NCBI GenBank assembly: GCA_002336245.1
Contig: DDDG01000010.1
Location: forward strand, 1 to 60,576
Source: Flavobacteriales bacterium UBA1986
Lineage (GTDB): Bacteria; Bacteroidota; Bacteroidia; Flavobacteriales_G; Salibacteraceae
Reading direction: 5' to 3'
DNA length: 60,576 nucleotides
The position numbers and the translations under genes were made by a program. Below, in pieces: positions 52,299 to 60,441 of the stretch. The notes beneath the pieces were generated by a model. The model made no database searches, was not told the DNA's origin, and was given only the letters and a program-made list of their open reading frames with translations. The first letter of the stretch is position 1; each line of letters starts with the position of its first letter.

Positions 52299-52318
52299 GG
52301 CAACTCCCTTCTTTTTTT
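52284..52318 (+). terminator. strong intrinsic terminator of the candidate RNA
   Basis: AGAAGGGAGTT (52284-52294), 7-base loop, AACTCCCTTCT (52302-52312): 11 perfect base pairs followed by a T-run to 52318. It is on the plus strand with no ordinary gene upstream on that strand. Confidence 0.88.
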
Positions 52319-52391
52319 ACCCTTTCGTCAGCCACAATCCTCCACTCATTCAGCTGCAAAGCCTCCAAGTCACATAGCTTCATTTAGTCCC

Positions 52392-52411
52392 GTTTCATTT
52401 CAAAGTGAAAC
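52392..52411 (+). repeat. 6-bp hairpin between the two terminators
   Basis: GTTTCA and TGAAAC around an 8-base loop, upstream of the second terminator. It may be part of the leader of the aldehyde dehydrogenase gene. Between 52319 and 52391 I see no gene or motif. Confidence 0.35.
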
Positions 52412-52434
52412 CCGCGTAGCAAATCCCAATCGAA

Positions 52435-52462
52435 GGGGGACTCTTCCAGAGCCCCCTTTTTT
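52435..52462 (+). terminator. second intrinsic terminator, 24 bases before the aldehyde dehydrogenase
   Basis: GGGGG-A-CTCT, loop TCC, AGAG-CCCCC, then TTTTTT (52457-52462). The stem is 9 bp with one bulged A. Its place immediately before an ORF on the same strand suggests an attenuator or the end of a second short RNA. Confidence 0.8.
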
Positions 52463-52486
52463 CTACTTTTAGCGGAAAGGAATTTC

Positions 52487-53935
52487 ATGGAAAAGCTTGC
52501 CAACTACATCGATGGGAAATTAGTTCCACCAACATCCGGAGAGTACATCGACAATTACAACCCATCTAAGGGTGAGGTCTTTAGTCTGATTCCTAAATCA
52601 GACTCCTCAGACGTAGATGCCGCCTATGCCGCCGCAGCCGAAGCCTTCCCGGGATGGAGCAATTCCTCAAACGACGAGCGCAGTCGCATTCTATTTCGCA
52701 TTTCAGCACTGTTGGAAGAGCATCTCGAAGAATTCGCTGAAGCAGAATCTTTGGACAATGGAAAACCTCTTTGGCTGGCAAGGCAAGTGGATATTCCACG
52801 TGCAATCTCAAACTTTCGTTTCTTTTCTCAAGCCGCTACTCAATTTGCTTCGGAGTCTCATGCGATGCAAGACAAAGCCATCAACTACACCTTACGCGAT
52901 CCGATTGGCGTTGTGGGTTGCATTTCTCCTTGGAACCTTCCACTCTATTTATTCACTTGGAAAATTGCGCCTGCACTTGCCACTGGCAATTGCGTAGTGG
53001 CAAAGCCTTCTGAGGTTACACCATACACGGCCTACAAGCTCTCAGAAATTTGTCAAAAGGCTGGCTTGCCTGCTGGCGTATTGAACATAGTACACGGCCT
53101 TGGGCCCGAGGTTGGTGCGGCCATCGTTGTTCATCCAAAAATTAAGGCGGTTTCGTTCACCGGAGGAACACAAACCGGGGAGTGGATCGCGCGCACTGCG
53201 GCGCCAATGTTTAAAAAATTGTCGCTAGAGCTTGGGGGTAAAAACCCCACCATAGTCTTCGGAGATTGCGATATGAAAAAGACCTTAAAGGAAGTGTTTA
53301 GAACTGCCTTTGCCAATCAGGGGCAAATCTGTTTGTGTGGCTCTAGACTCTTTGTCCAGAAATCCATTTATACAGAGTTCAAGAATGCCTTCATTGAAAT
53401 CGTAAAAAATCAGAAAGTAGGTCCACCGCGAGATTCAGATTCCAAATTGGGGGCAGTGGTTTCAAAAGGTCATATGGTGAAAGTGCTCTCATACATTGAC
53501 TTAGCCAAAGAGGAAGGCGGAACCATTTTATGCGGAGGGGAACAACTGCATATGTCGGCGCCCTATGACAAGGGTTATTACATCGCTCCTACTGTGGTCG
53601 AAGGACTTAGTCATACTTGCAGAACCAATCAAGAAGAAATTTTCGGACCGGTAATCACAATTACTCCGTTCGAAACCGAAGAGGAAGTGTTGGAAATGGC
53701 CAACAGTACGGAGTATGGTTTGGCCGCTTCCGTTTGGACCGAGAACCTGAGCAGAGCCCACCGAATGGCAAAAAAACTTGAGAGCGGAATTGTCTGGATC
53801 AACTGCTGGTTGTTGAGAGACTTGCGTACACCTTTTGGTGGAGTAAAGAGCTCTGGGGTTGGACGTGAAGGTGGTTTCGAGGCGATGAAGTTTTTCACAG
53901 AGCCAAAGAACGTCTGCATTCAATATGGAGACTGA
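52487..53935 (+). CDS. aldehyde dehydrogenase, 2-aminomuconate/2-hydroxymuconate semialdehyde type
   Basis: 482 residues. The catalytic Glu is in LSLELGGKNPTIVFGD (about 248) and the nucleophile Cys in FANQGQICLCGSRLF (about 283). The C-terminal WINCWLLRDLRTPFGGVKSS is typical of the ALDH8/HMSD group rather than general aldehyde dehydrogenases. That group oxidises muconic semialdehydes in kynurenine or aromatic degradation. The start ATG at 52487 follows two terminators; a weak TACTTTTA at 52464 could act as its own -7 element. The stop overlaps the lipid kinase gene by 11 bases. Confidence 0.88.
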   Translation: MEKLANYIDGKLVPPTSGEYIDNYNPSKGEVFSLIPKSDSSDVDAAYAAAAEAFPGWSNSSNDERSRILFRISALLEEHLEEFAEAESLDNGKPLWLARQVDIPRAISNFRFFSQAATQFASESHAMQDKAINYTLRDPIGVVGCISPWNLPLYLFTWKIAPALATGNCVVAKPSEVTPYTAYKLSEICQKAGLPAGVLNIVHGLGPEVGAAIVVHPKIKAVSFTGGTQTGEWIARTAAPMFKKLSLELGGKNPTIVFGDCDMKKTLKEVFRTAFANQGQICLCGSRLFVQKSIYTEFKNAFIEIVKNQKVGPPRDSDSKLGAVVSKGHMVKVLSYIDLAKEEGGTILCGGEQLHMSAPYDKGYYIAPTVVEGLSHTCRTNQEEIFGPVITITPFETEEEVLEMANSTEYGLAASVWTENLSRAHRMAKKLESGIVWINCWLLRDLRTPFGGVKSSGVGREGGFEAMKFFTEPKNVCIQYGD

Positions 53936-54818
53936 CTTTAAGCTTGCGCTGATTGTAAACGGCCGTTCGAAAAAGGGTCTTAGGCTACTTGATGAGCTTC
54001 CTGAATTAGCTGCAAAAATTCAAGTCTTTCGAACCGAATACAGTCGTCACGCAACTGAACTTGCCAGTATCGCCATTGAGTCGGGCTTCCAGCTCATCAT
54101 TGCAATGGGTGGTGATGGAACCTTAAGCGAAGTGATTCAGGCCTTTGGAATGGCACATCACAACGGACTCAAACTACCCTTGTTTTCCTTTATTCCGTGC
54201 GGCTCTGCCAACGACTTTGCGAGAAATTTTAAATCGAATTTCTCCATCCGAGAGTTGATTCAAAAAGCGAAAGACGGACAGTTTCAATCCGTCGATTTAG
54301 GTCAGCTCAAGATTGTGAAGAAGAACCGCTACTTCCTCAACATTGCAGATTATGGCTTTGGGGCCGATGTGGCTAGGCGGGTGAATGAATCTCCTTCCCG
54401 TTTTGGAAGCGATGTAACTTTCCTAGATGCGGCAACCCGCGCATTCATGCGAGCCAAAAAATTCTCGATTGAATTAAAAATAGATGACCTGATTTGGTCA
54501 GGCAATGCATTGGCTGTGATTTTCGCCAACGGCCGTTCTTTTGGAAGTGGGCTTATCATTAGCCCCTTTGCACATGTGTCGAGCTCTTACCTGAATGTGA
54601 TCATCATCGGTGAGGTAAGTATGCTGGACTATGCACGAAATCTACCCAGAGTGAAACTTGGTAAAACAATCAAACACCCCGGGGTTCATTATTTCAAGGC
54701 CAAATCGGTTGAACTGTTATCGAGCCCTCCGCCAATAATGGAAGCAGATGGAGAGTTCGTTGGAAATCAAGTTTATGGGGTGAGTCTCATTCCCTCCGCC
54801 ATTCGATTGGTTGTCTAA
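53925..54818 (+). CDS. diacylglycerol/lipid kinase family protein
   Basis: 297 residues of the DAGK catalytic family (YegS/BmrU-like). The N-terminus LALIVNGRSKKGLRLL and the nucleotide-binding AMGGDGTLSEVIQAFGM (about 62) are present, with PCGSANDFARNF near 90 and a C-terminal EADGEFVG motif. It phosphorylates a lipid such as diacylglycerol; the substrate is not defined. It starts within the end of the aldehyde dehydrogenase gene. It converges with the AraC regulator, 6 bases apart. Confidence 0.9.
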   Translation: METDFKLALIVNGRSKKGLRLLDELPELAAKIQVFRTEYSRHATELASIAIESGFQLIIAMGGDGTLSEVIQAFGMAHHNGLKLPLFSFIPCGSANDFARNFKSNFSIRELIQKAKDGQFQSVDLGQLKIVKKNRYFLNIADYGFGADVARRVNESPSRFGSDVTFLDAATRAFMRAKKFSIELKIDDLIWSGNALAVIFANGRSFGSGLIISPFAHVSSSYLNVIIIGEVSMLDYARNLPRVKLGKTIKHPGVHYFKAKSVELLSSPPPIMEADGEFVGNQVYGVSLIPSAIRLVV

Positions 54819-54824
54819 CTCTCT

Positions 54825-55670
54825 TTAAGATTCCGAGCGAAGCTTGAGCTGGTATTGCTTGGGCGTAATCCCGTGTTGCTTCTTGAAGGATTCAATGAAG
54901 TGACTGACGTTCGAATAACCCAACTCGCTGGCGAGAAAATGAATCGACAGATTCTCATCCTCCAGTTTTCGTCGAGCCCATTCATTCTTGAAGCTTTTGT
55001 AGTACTGATAGATTGGCTTTCCGTAAATCTCCTTAAAGCCAGATTTCAAATGGTTCTCATTTAAGCCGACTTTTCGGGACAGTTCTTTAATTGGAATGGA
55101 AACCTGTAAATCCTCTAACAATAGCCGCTTCGCTTCCCGCACTTTGTCGACATTTTCCGTGAAGTTCAAAAATGGACAGACGTATTGTTTTTTTGATTCA
55201 GAATGATCGAAATAGGTGCTGAGGAGCTCTAGCTTTTTCGATTGGAGCAACAAGGGACTGAGGGTTCCATGTTCCATTGTCTCGACAATTTGATCGAGGC
55301 AAGATTCAACTTGTGAAGAGTTGGCACTCAACTTATGAATCATATGGCTTTGAAGAAAGTTCTTCTGCTCGTCGCTTACATTGAGGTCTTGATCCAAGAC
55401 CAATTGGTGCAATAAATCTACAGGCAGATCTAAGACCATTAAAGTTTCTTCACTTCCAAAAAACTTTAATTCGAAGTCGCCCATGTGCATGCACATCAAA
55501 TAATTGGAGTGCGCGGGCAGGGCGTTCTCAGCTCTTCTTCCCATGTATTCAAAACCGAATTCCCCGGATCTTGAGAACAGGATGCAAATATGCCCACTTC
55601 TATAGCTATATACTTTTTCCCCTTTTCCAGATAAAAGCTTGAGGTCAATCTTCGTTATATCTGTTTCCAT
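54825..55670 (-). CDS. AraC-family transcriptional regulator
   Basis: 281 residues. The C-terminal AraC HTH pair spans about 185-278, with IPIKELSRKVGLNENHLKSG (first helix-turn-helix) and the signature LGYSNVSHFIESFKKQHGIT. The N-terminal half has no recognised effector fold. It is divergent from the HmuY-TonB operon across about 190 bases holding two dyads, so a regulator of heme or iron uptake is the obvious guess. Similar AraC regulators of siderophore or heme genes (PchR-like) exist in other phyla. Confidence 0.9.
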   Translation of the reverse strand: METDITKIDLKLLSGKGEKVYSYRSGHICILFSRSGEFGFEYMGRRAENALPAHSNYLMCMHMGDFELKFFGSEETLMVLDLPVDLLHQLVLDQDLNVSDEQKNFLQSHMIHKLSANSSQVESCLDQIVETMEHGTLSPLLLQSKKLELLSTYFDHSESKKQYVCPFLNFTENVDKVREAKRLLLEDLQVSIPIKELSRKVGLNENHLKSGFKEIYGKPIYQYYKSFKNEWARRKLEDENLSIHFLASELGYSNVSHFIESFKKQHGITPKQYQLKLRSES

Positions 55671-55719
55671 AATGGGGCATTTTCTCTTTTAGTAGGAATC
55701 ATTCTTTAGCTAAACACCG

Positions 55720-55733
55720 CAATTTTAGAATTG
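55720..55733. promoter_or_regulatory. dyad CAATT-TTAG-AATTG in the AraC/hmuY spacer
   Basis: Perfect 5-bp dyad with a 4-base centre in the divergent spacer between the AraC regulator and the HmuY-like gene. Candidate operator. Confidence 0.35.
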
Positions 55734-55735
55734 TT

Positions 55736-55751
55736 TTCTGAATTATCAGAA
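55736..55751. promoter_or_regulatory. dyad TTCTGA-ATTA-TCAGAA in the AraC/hmuY spacer
   Basis: Perfect 16-bp dyad, 2 bases after the previous one. It shares CTGA and TATCAG with the palindrome near 45.46 kb. Likely binding site of a dimeric repressor or of the adjacent AraC regulator. Confidence 0.45.
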
Positions 55752-55859
55752 GGATAGCACCTATAATCGTTGACTTGACCTTTTTGGGTTATTTATATTC
55801 CCGCTCCCCGCATTTTCGTTTGAATATGACAGCTACAATTGTGCTTCCAAATATTTAGC

Positions 55860-57062
55860 ATGAAAAGAGTTTTAATAACAAGCATTCTTATATCCACTGG
55901 AGCATTTCTAAATGCCCAAAGCGATAGTGTACTCACCCTAGATACGAATGACGTTTTCTACCATCTCGAAGATGGCAGTTCAAACTCAATCGACAATAAA
56001 TCATGGGATCTAGCCTTCACGGTTCAGCCCGTAGATGCAAGCATTCAAGTGAACGAAGGTAAAGGCCTTGAGCTTTATTTAGCTTCAAATAACTTCTCTG
56101 ATTGGGCAACTCTCGACACTTCAATGATGACTTGGGACAAGCTCTATAATTCAACAGACGACTGGCAGGAAGGTGCCTTTAATGTTGTGGGCAGCGGTCA
56201 TCCCGATTATGGTTGGGGGAATTATAACATGATTACCCATGCGTTGAGCGGAACACGACTCTACATCTTGAAACTTGCCGACGGCAGCTATAAGAAGTTC
56301 AAAATCGAAGGTATGACTGTCCAGGGCGTTTACACCATCACACATGCCAATTTAGATGGCAGCTCAGAAATCACTCAGGACATCGACAAAGCCGATTACC
56401 CAGGAAAGAACTTTGTTTACTACTCCGTAGCTTCAAGTTCCATCAACGACATCGAGCCTACGAACGACACTTGGGAGTTGCTCTTCACGAAATACATGGC
56501 AGGAATCCAAACAGGGCCGACTCTTGAATATTACCCAGTTTCAGGAATAAAGGTGAACGCAGGGATTGAGATTGCCCAGAGAGAAGGCATTCCTTCGGAA
56601 AGCGACGATGTCTCGAACCTCAGCTGGTCGACTTCAATCACCAAAATTGGCTACGACTGGAAAAGCTTCAACCGAACCACATTCCAATACGACATCCAAG
56701 ATTCCTTGGCCTTCTTCGTGAAATTAACCGACGGCGACATCTGGAAGTTGGTCTTCACAGGCTACGAAGGAAGTGGGCAAGGAAAATACCTCTTCAGCAA
56801 AAAATTCATTCAAGAAGGTCCGAATTCTGTTCAAGATTTAGGAGCAAAAAGTCTGAAGATGTATCCAAATCCAAGCAATGGATTTGTGCAGTTTACCGAA
56901 GCTGTTTCTTCTTTAGAGCTCTACAATTTAGGAGGTCAGCTGGTGTTCTCAGCTGAAAATGTGGAGGGGTCACTTGATCTGAGCATGCTTTCATCGGGTA
57001 CATACATCGCCCGCATATCCACTGAAACTGAAACCACATCCATTCGATTGATTCTTGACTAG
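55860..57062 (+). CDS. HmuY-like protein with T9SS sorting domain
   Basis: 400 residues from the ATG at 55860 (MKRVLITSILISTGAFLNAQ signal peptide). Two HmuY-like beta regions (about 25-190 and 190-320), with the recurring signature SWDLAFTV and, in the second, GYDWKSFNRTTFQYDIQD. A T9SS type A domain ends the protein (LKMYPNPSNGFVQFTE to IRLILD). HmuY of Porphyromonas captures heme outside the cell and hands it to a TonB receptor, but is a lipoprotein, so T9SS sorting here is a different way to the surface. The next gene starts 8 bases before its end. Confidence 0.82.
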   Translation: MKRVLITSILISTGAFLNAQSDSVLTLDTNDVFYHLEDGSSNSIDNKSWDLAFTVQPVDASIQVNEGKGLELYLASNNFSDWATLDTSMMTWDKLYNSTDDWQEGAFNVVGSGHPDYGWGNYNMITHALSGTRLYILKLADGSYKKFKIEGMTVQGVYTITHANLDGSSEITQDIDKADYPGKNFVYYSVASSSINDIEPTNDTWELLFTKYMAGIQTGPTLEYYPVSGIKVNAGIEIAQREGIPSESDDVSNLSWSTSITKIGYDWKSFNRTTFQYDIQDSLAFFVKLTDGDIWKLVFTGYEGSGQGKYLFSKKFIQEGPNSVQDLGAKSLKMYPNPSNGFVQFTEAVSSLELYNLGGQLVFSAENVEGSLDLSMLSSGTYIARISTETETTSIRLILD

Positions 57063-59226
57063 AATTGCCTTCATCCTTTTATGCTTCATGTGGGTTCAGG
57101 TCGCCTTCGGCCAAGGACGCACCTCTGTCTTTATTCAATCTGACGGAAGCGGAGTGTCGGGTGTTGAGGTTTATCTAAACAAGAGTAAAAGCTTCCATCG
57201 AACCGACAAAAAAGGACGGCTTGTTTTTGAAGATTTCAAAGAAGATGAAGTTGCCTGGATCTTTAAGTCGGGTTACAAGTACACATCTCAACTAATCGTT
57301 GCTGGAGTTGAGAACACTATAGAACTTCCTCTTCTCAGCAATCAACTGCAGGAAGTAGTGATTTCGGATCTTCATGAAGGTCCGAGCTTGGAGGAGAGTG
57401 TGATGAATGTTCGAAAAATAAGCACGGAACAACTGGAGGCTCAATCTGCACAATCCATAGAACAAGCATTGGTTCACCAAGCCTATTTGCGGCAAAACCG
57501 AGACGCTGCACTCAATACAAACACCCTGAAGATTATGGGCCTCGGCGGAGAAAATGTGAAAGTTCTAGTCGATGGAGTGCCGATGATCGGAAGGATGTTG
57601 GGCAGTTTAGATTTAAACGACATCAGCTCGACGGGCATTGCTGGAATCGAGATCATCGAGGGCCCTATGTCGGTGATTTACGGAAGCAACGCTCTTGCTG
57701 GAGCCATCAACATCAGCACAAAAAGCGCCTTCAGTGAGTCGGTTTCGGGGCGTGTTTCAGCGTACACAGCCAGCGATGGAACCTACAACTTCGGTGGTTC
57801 CTTCAACAAGAAATTGAGAAAGAATGCGGTGCAGCTGCAAGCAGGCAGAAACTTCTTCTCGGGATGGAATGCAACAGACCTCAGCCGCGGATGGGATTGG
57901 CTCCCTAAAGAACAGTACTACGGAAATTTCAAGGTGGAGCGCAAAACCAAAGCTTGGAATGCCTCTTTCAGCAGCAGATTGAATCGAAGTTTTCTTCTCG
58001 ATCGAGGAGAGGGAATTCTCCCTTACGGAGAGCAAGCCATCGATCGAACCTACACTCGATTCAGGCACGATCATTTGTTGAACTTGGATTGGAAGGCAAG
58101 TGAGAAGTCGAGCCTTCGATTGCTCGCAAATCAGAACAATTTCAGTCAGATTAAAAACACTTACGCCAAGAACTTGGTGAGTTTAGAGGAGCAATTGGTG
58201 CCTCAGAGAACAGAGCAAGACACGCAGCGCTTTGTGGCCGCGGGCATGAAACTGATCGGCAATCATGAATTCAGTAAAAAGACCACCCTATTGTTTGGCG
58301 TCGATGCGAATTGGGAAAGTCTGAGCGGAGAGCGCATCGAGGATCGAATGCAAGAGAATCAAGAATTAGCAGCTTACACCAGCTTTGAACAGCTTATTGG
58401 AAAGCTTCGGATCCGAGTGGGCCTCAGACGGGCACTGATGAATCAACAAGTCACTCCTTGGATTTATGCACTTCAAACCCGCCTTCAGGTGAGGAAAAAC
58501 TGGACCTTACGCGCATCCTTCGGAAGTGCATATCGCTTGCCCAGCATCAAAGAAACGTATCTCTACTTTTTTGACAGCAACCACAGTGTTTACGGAAACC
58601 CCAAGCTCACTTCAGAGCAAGGATACTCCGCTCAACTTCGTTCCAATTTCTTGTTCAAAGTTGGAAAATCCAATAACAATTTAGACCTATCCTTCTTCCT
58701 CAACCGCATCAATGATAAGATTGAATTGCTCAGTTTGAGTCCTTTGGAGGGAACCTATCGGAACATCGGAAAATTCGCTAGTCAAGGGCTCACGGCAAGT
58801 CACACTTTCAACTTGGAAGCATTGAGTCTTCAATCAACTTACAATCTCACAGGAGTTGACTTCGGAGATGGCTTTCAGTATTCAAGTCGCTTGAGCTTCA
58901 TGCTTAGTCATCTTTGGGAAAAGCCTCAAATTCGATGGGCTGTGAATTGGAGCGCAAACCTGAACAGCTACCTCTCGATTTACGATGCCGAAGAAGACGA
59001 GGTTCGACAACTGCGTCAGAATGGGTTCAGCATGGGAGATGTTCAAGCTTCTCGGAAGTTTCTCAACCGCCATTTGAACGTTGGGCTTGGGGTGCGAAAT
59101 CTTTTGAATGTTACAGAAGCACTGCAATCGAACAGAGCAGGCATTCACAGTTCTGGAAACGGAAACACCTTTATTTCAAACGGAAGAACAGTCTTCATAA
59201 ACCTTGTATTGGATGTTTCGAAATAG
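57055..59226 (+). CDS. TonB-dependent outer-membrane receptor (HmuR-like)
   Basis: 723 residues. Signal peptide to about 19, a carboxypeptidase-regulatory beta-sandwich (about 22-95, VSGVEVYLNKSKSFHRTDKK), a plug domain (about 105-225, with VKVLVDGVPMIGRMLGSLDL and EIIEGPMSVIYGSNALAGAI), and a 22-strand barrel ending VFINLVLDVSK. It should import a bulky ligand, probably heme given its HmuY-like neighbours. The start is TTG inside the previous stop (TTGACTAG), so translation is coupled. The end overlaps the next gene by 14 bases. Confidence 0.9.
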   Translation: MTRIAFILLCFMWVQVAFGQGRTSVFIQSDGSGVSGVEVYLNKSKSFHRTDKKGRLVFEDFKEDEVAWIFKSGYKYTSQLIVAGVENTIELPLLSNQLQEVVISDLHEGPSLEESVMNVRKISTEQLEAQSAQSIEQALVHQAYLRQNRDAALNTNTLKIMGLGGENVKVLVDGVPMIGRMLGSLDLNDISSTGIAGIEIIEGPMSVIYGSNALAGAINISTKSAFSESVSGRVSAYTASDGTYNFGGSFNKKLRKNAVQLQAGRNFFSGWNATDLSRGWDWLPKEQYYGNFKVERKTKAWNASFSSRLNRSFLLDRGEGILPYGEQAIDRTYTRFRHDHLLNLDWKASEKSSLRLLANQNNFSQIKNTYAKNLVSLEEQLVPQRTEQDTQRFVAAGMKLIGNHEFSKKTTLLFGVDANWESLSGERIEDRMQENQELAAYTSFEQLIGKLRIRVGLRRALMNQQVTPWIYALQTRLQVRKNWTLRASFGSAYRLPSIKETYLYFFDSNHSVYGNPKLTSEQGYSAQLRSNFLFKVGKSNNNLDLSFFLNRINDKIELLSLSPLEGTYRNIGKFASQGLTASHTFNLEALSLQSTYNLTGVDFGDGFQYSSRLSFMLSHLWEKPQIRWAVNWSANLNSYLSIYDAEEDEVRQLRQNGFSMGDVQASRKFLNRHLNVGLGVRNLLNVTEALQSNRAGIHSSGNGNTFISNGRTVFINLVLDVSK

Positions 59227-60136
59227 TCTAATCGTGCTCCTTTCGAGCTTTTTGTTGCAGTCATGCATCCCCGACGATGTCGCTGTGTTGCCTTATGATC
59301 GCGGCGATTTGAACACTGTTGACTTAGAAATGGGCGAAAGATTCGACAAAATGACCTTCTATTCCTTGAAGGATGCGGAGATTGTTCAGGAGTGCTCCCT
59401 AACGGCCTTTGACTTCTATTTGGGGGATTCCATTGTACGCTTCAACCCATCGCGTTTAATGCGCTCTGCCATCGCCAGAAGCGCGTCGTTTGATGAGGTT
59501 CAAGATACCCTTGGTCTCGATTTCTCTTATGAACAATCCGATGGCTTTGGTGAGCCCGCCCTTCTTGCCGACGGTGAAATAAGGATCATCGATATGGGCT
59601 ATGATGAGGAAGGGCTTCATTTAGAACCATACAAAATTCGCTTGTCTAAAAAAGACTCCGACACTTACGTATTAGAGTACGCCCTTCTCCGCGAGGGTGT
59701 TTCGAAGGAATCGGAAGTTGAAGCAGGAAGCTACTTCTCAATAGTTGAGGGTGAAGAAATTCAGCTTCCAAAGGCAGAAGAATATGACCTTCTTTTCACT
59801 CGCTACAATTTCTATTTTGAAGAAGAGGTTACGAATTACCTCGTGGTAGGCGTGCTCATTTCGGATATTCTAAATCTCGAAGTAAACGACGTCCCCTTTG
59901 AGGAAATTGATCTGACTTTAGTGGAGGAAAGACGTTCATTGCTCAGCGCTGCCCGCGATGAAATTGGTTACGATTGGAAAGACTACGACTTCGATACCGG
60001 TGAGTACACATTGATTCCGAATAAGAATTTTATCATCGAGGATGCCGATGGATTTGTCTACAAGTTCCGATTCACCTCCTACTACAATGAGTCGGGTGAA
60101 TCTGGGCATCCTTCTTTTGAGTTTCGCTTGCTTTAG
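59213..60136 (+). CDS. HmuY-like lipoprotein
   Basis: 307 residues from the ATG at 59213 (an upstream TTG at 59204 adds three residues). The lipobox is LLSSFLLQSC (Cys17). The C-terminal half has IGYDWKDYDFDTGEYTLIPN and DGFVYKFRFTSYYNESGESG, similar to the same region of the T9SS HmuY protein upstream, so both HmuY-type proteins flank the receptor. The lipoprotein form corresponds to classic HmuY. The stop overlaps that of the convergent SafE fragment by 3 bases. Confidence 0.85.
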   Translation: MFRNSLIVLLSSFLLQSCIPDDVAVLPYDRGDLNTVDLEMGERFDKMTFYSLKDAEIVQECSLTAFDFYLGDSIVRFNPSRLMRSAIARSASFDEVQDTLGLDFSYEQSDGFGEPALLADGEIRIIDMGYDEEGLHLEPYKIRLSKKDSDTYVLEYALLREGVSKESEVEAGSYFSIVEGEEIQLPKAEEYDLLFTRYNFYFEEEVTNYLVVGVLISDILNLEVNDVPFEEIDLTLVEERRSLLSAARDEIGYDWKDYDFDTGEYTLIPNKNFIIEDADGFVYKFRFTSYYNESGESGHPSFEFRLL

Positions 60137-60438
60137 TTGCAGATGGCGATGAATACCTGATTGGCAACCATGCTTGGGGAGAACATTCCCCAGTCCAAAT
60201 CGGCACCACGAAAAATCATGAAGAGAGCCGCGAAAACCAAAACCAGCGGCTGATAGGCACGCATGCGTTCCCTCCATTCGGTCTTCAATAATTTTTGACT
60301 GAAAACCACCGCGGTGAGCAGTGGGCTCGTGCCTAAGCCAAACACAATCATGAAGCCAGCACCTTCCCAAAGACTTTGGGTTGTGAGCGCTCCGGCCTGT
60401 AAATCGTCAGCAAAATCTGCACTGAGAGAGAAGTAAAA
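60133..60438 (-). pseudogene. SafE/UreH-type membrane protein, 5' end lost to an IS3 insertion
   Basis: Only about 101 C-terminal residues are open, limited by a TAG at 60441-60439. The segment TTQSLWEGAGFMIVFGLGTS, then PLLTAVVFSQKLL and an FAALFMIFRGADLDWGMFSP helix fit the C-terminal half of the sulfite exporter TauE/SafE or UreH-like transmembrane family (normal length about 230). The first half, including the usual N-terminal helices, is missing from the 3' side, and an IS3-type OrfA begins within 40 bases. The gene is probably inactivated. Metal or sulfite export is only a family suggestion. Confidence 0.7.
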
Positions 60439-60441
60439 CTA

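Larger units (their letters stand above)
52172..52318 (+). ncRNA. candidate structured RNA with intrinsic terminator
   Basis: In the 440-base stretch between the kinase and the aldehyde dehydrogenase. GATTCGTCGA (52191-52200) is perfectly complementary to TCGACGAATC (52268-52277). The segment between contains a hairpin AGAACG-ATAC-CGTTCT (52233-52248). The 5' arm can instead fold on itself as TCGA-TTCG-TCGA (52189-52200), which would exclude the long helix. A perfect 11-bp terminator follows. The whole could be an sRNA or a leader. I do not recognise the family; no homologue search was possible. Confidence 0.5.

Noticed and set aside
59936..60370. 144-residue minus-strand ORF over the end of the HmuY lipoprotein and the SafE fragment
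   Set aside because: It overlaps conserved HmuY-like sequence in antisense; the SafE frame (60133-60438) explains the minus-strand coding in this part.
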